Source: Agrypnia vestita
Lineage: Eukaryota > Arthropoda > Insecta > Trichoptera > Phryganeidae
Reading direction: 5' to 3'
DNA: 64,000 bases
NCBI GenBank assembly: GCA_016648135.1
Contig: JADDOH010023668.1
Location: forward strand, 1 to 64,000
The position numbers and the translations under genes were made by a program. The notes beneath the pieces were generated by a model. It had not been told where the DNA came from. It worked only from the letters and a program-made list of their open reading frames with translations, and did no database searches. Shown here piece after piece: positions 63,314 through 64,000 of the stretch; position 1 is the first letter of the stretch, and each line of letters opens with the position of its first letter.

Positions 63314-63391
63314 GGTACCATTTCCTTTTGTGAAAGCTTCGCAAAACTCTTGCGCGGTATTAATCAAGCCCACGACTGGAGACTTCTTAAA
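63314..63391 (+). CDS. MKRN2OS: MKRN2OS-like protein, exon 2
   Basis: 78 bases between TTATTACAG and GTTAGT. It reads RVPFPFVKASQNSCAVLIKP then TTGDFL, ending two bases into a Lys or Asn codon. PF...C(S/A)xxL(L/I)(R/K)PTxGxFL is the most conserved stretch of the family. Further exons lie beyond the right edge. Confidence 0.8.
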
Positions 63392-63669
63392 GTTAGTATT
63401 TCATCAATATATTAGAATAGTTAGAGTAGTTTCAGGGTGCGTTTATATGTTAAACACTTTTCATTGTGTAACATACGTTTGCTGTAGTGGTCGTTTTAGA
63501 GCAATATATATATAAATATCTCGATGAATTATCGTAATTATGCTATTGTATTTTGCTTTAACTTTGTGTTTATTCATTATGAATATAATTAAACGAAATT
63601 ACTTTGTTTATCACCACTACATTTTTTTGGTAAAACCAACTAGTCTAGGAGCTGACCGTCGTCAACCCT

Positions 63670-64000
63670 ACGTCATCGAGTACCAGGATGGGACTTGTGT
63701 AGGGTGGTGCCCTGTAGGATGGGTATCAAAAAAAAACAGGGTTGCCTGGGATCATCCTGGAGCGTTTTGTGTAATCGATAAATAATGACACCTATTTTTG
63801 GGTAAAAATTACGTCATCGAGTACCAGAATGAGACCCAGCACATTCGATGCCCTGCATCGAGTACGACAAGAAAAAACAGGGTTGCCACCTTCTACCCTG
63901 GCACTTTCTAGAATCGGGCAGATTTTAGGGAGGTGAAAAATAGGAAAAATTACGTCATCGAGTACCAGTATGAAATTAACGCCATTCGATAGACCTAATA
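63670..64000 (+). repeat. 141-bp tandem repeat, at least 2.3 copies, runs off window
   Basis: ACGTCATCGAGTACCAG starts at 63670, 63811 and 63952. Each unit also contains a CAGGGTTGCC(T/A) box and an (A)AAAAACAGG run. It lies in intron 2 of the MKRN2OS-like gene. Confidence 0.85.

Overview
The window looks like AT-rich insect nuclear DNA. The evidence is spliced animal genes with canonical GT/AG introns, plus mariner, piggyBac, hAT-like, CsRn1-type gypsy, R1-type LINE and Penelope-like elements. I cannot place the insect order. Nothing suggests a prokaryote, plasmid or virus genome.

Host genes. Two can be supported. (1) On the minus strand, 35376 down to 7618, ten exons join in frame into 458 codons of a GPR107/GPR108-type seven-transmembrane protein of the Golgi/secretory pathway. 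The set runs from a signal peptide to the sixth membrane segment. The last exon (TM7 and C-tail) is not seen and should lie left of the window. (2) On the plus strand near the right edge, 62164-62288 and 63314-63391 are the first two coding exons of an MKRN2OS-like gene that runs off the window. A further possible first exon at 56018-56102 is weak. The rest of the window is intron or intergenic DNA, mostly transposon debris.

1-7600: a Penelope-like element (PLE) with a decayed reverse transcriptase, preceded by a partial copy and a head-to-head inverted partial copy with GIY-YIG endonuclease. Both visible 3'/5' junctions carry a hammerhead ribozyme core. It abuts a second PLE family, whose tail was hit at TTAA by a piggyBac element. 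8185-12348: a pogo/Tigger-like element with long inverted arms, nested in the gene. 14.5-15.0 kb: a palindromic PLE tail. 15804-17089: a complete mariner with an intact transposase frame. 19256-20790: an internally deleted piggyBac. 20930-21430: a Helitron-like element with a minisatellite. 25-28 kb: Tc1 relic, orphan hammerhead-like motif and another decayed transposase. 27844-28338 and 32762-33258 are near-identical blocks that both span a piggyBac end and its flank.

35.7-41.1 kb: a CsRn1-type gypsy element, 5'-truncated, with a 942-bp hAT-like insertion in integrase (8-bp TSD) and a 143-bp MITE in RT. 42.7-50.0 kb: a satellite-rich block with a ~62-70-bp GAT-rich array, a degenerate ~76-bp array and a 108-bp array grown from a LINE 3' end. 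50.7-51.8 kb: an R1-type LINE tail. 53.7-54.1 kb: a GC-rich TATA/CCAAT segment, perhaps a solo LTR. 57140-59101: a hAT-like element carrying a second mariner, frameshifted by one base. 59282-60527: a TTAA-flanked DNA element. 63670-64000: the start of a 141-bp tandem repeat.

There is no operon-like cooperation. The layout is two host genes in a mobile-element graveyard. The most interesting signals are the hammerhead ribozymes, a satellite that may derive from one, and the intact mariner.
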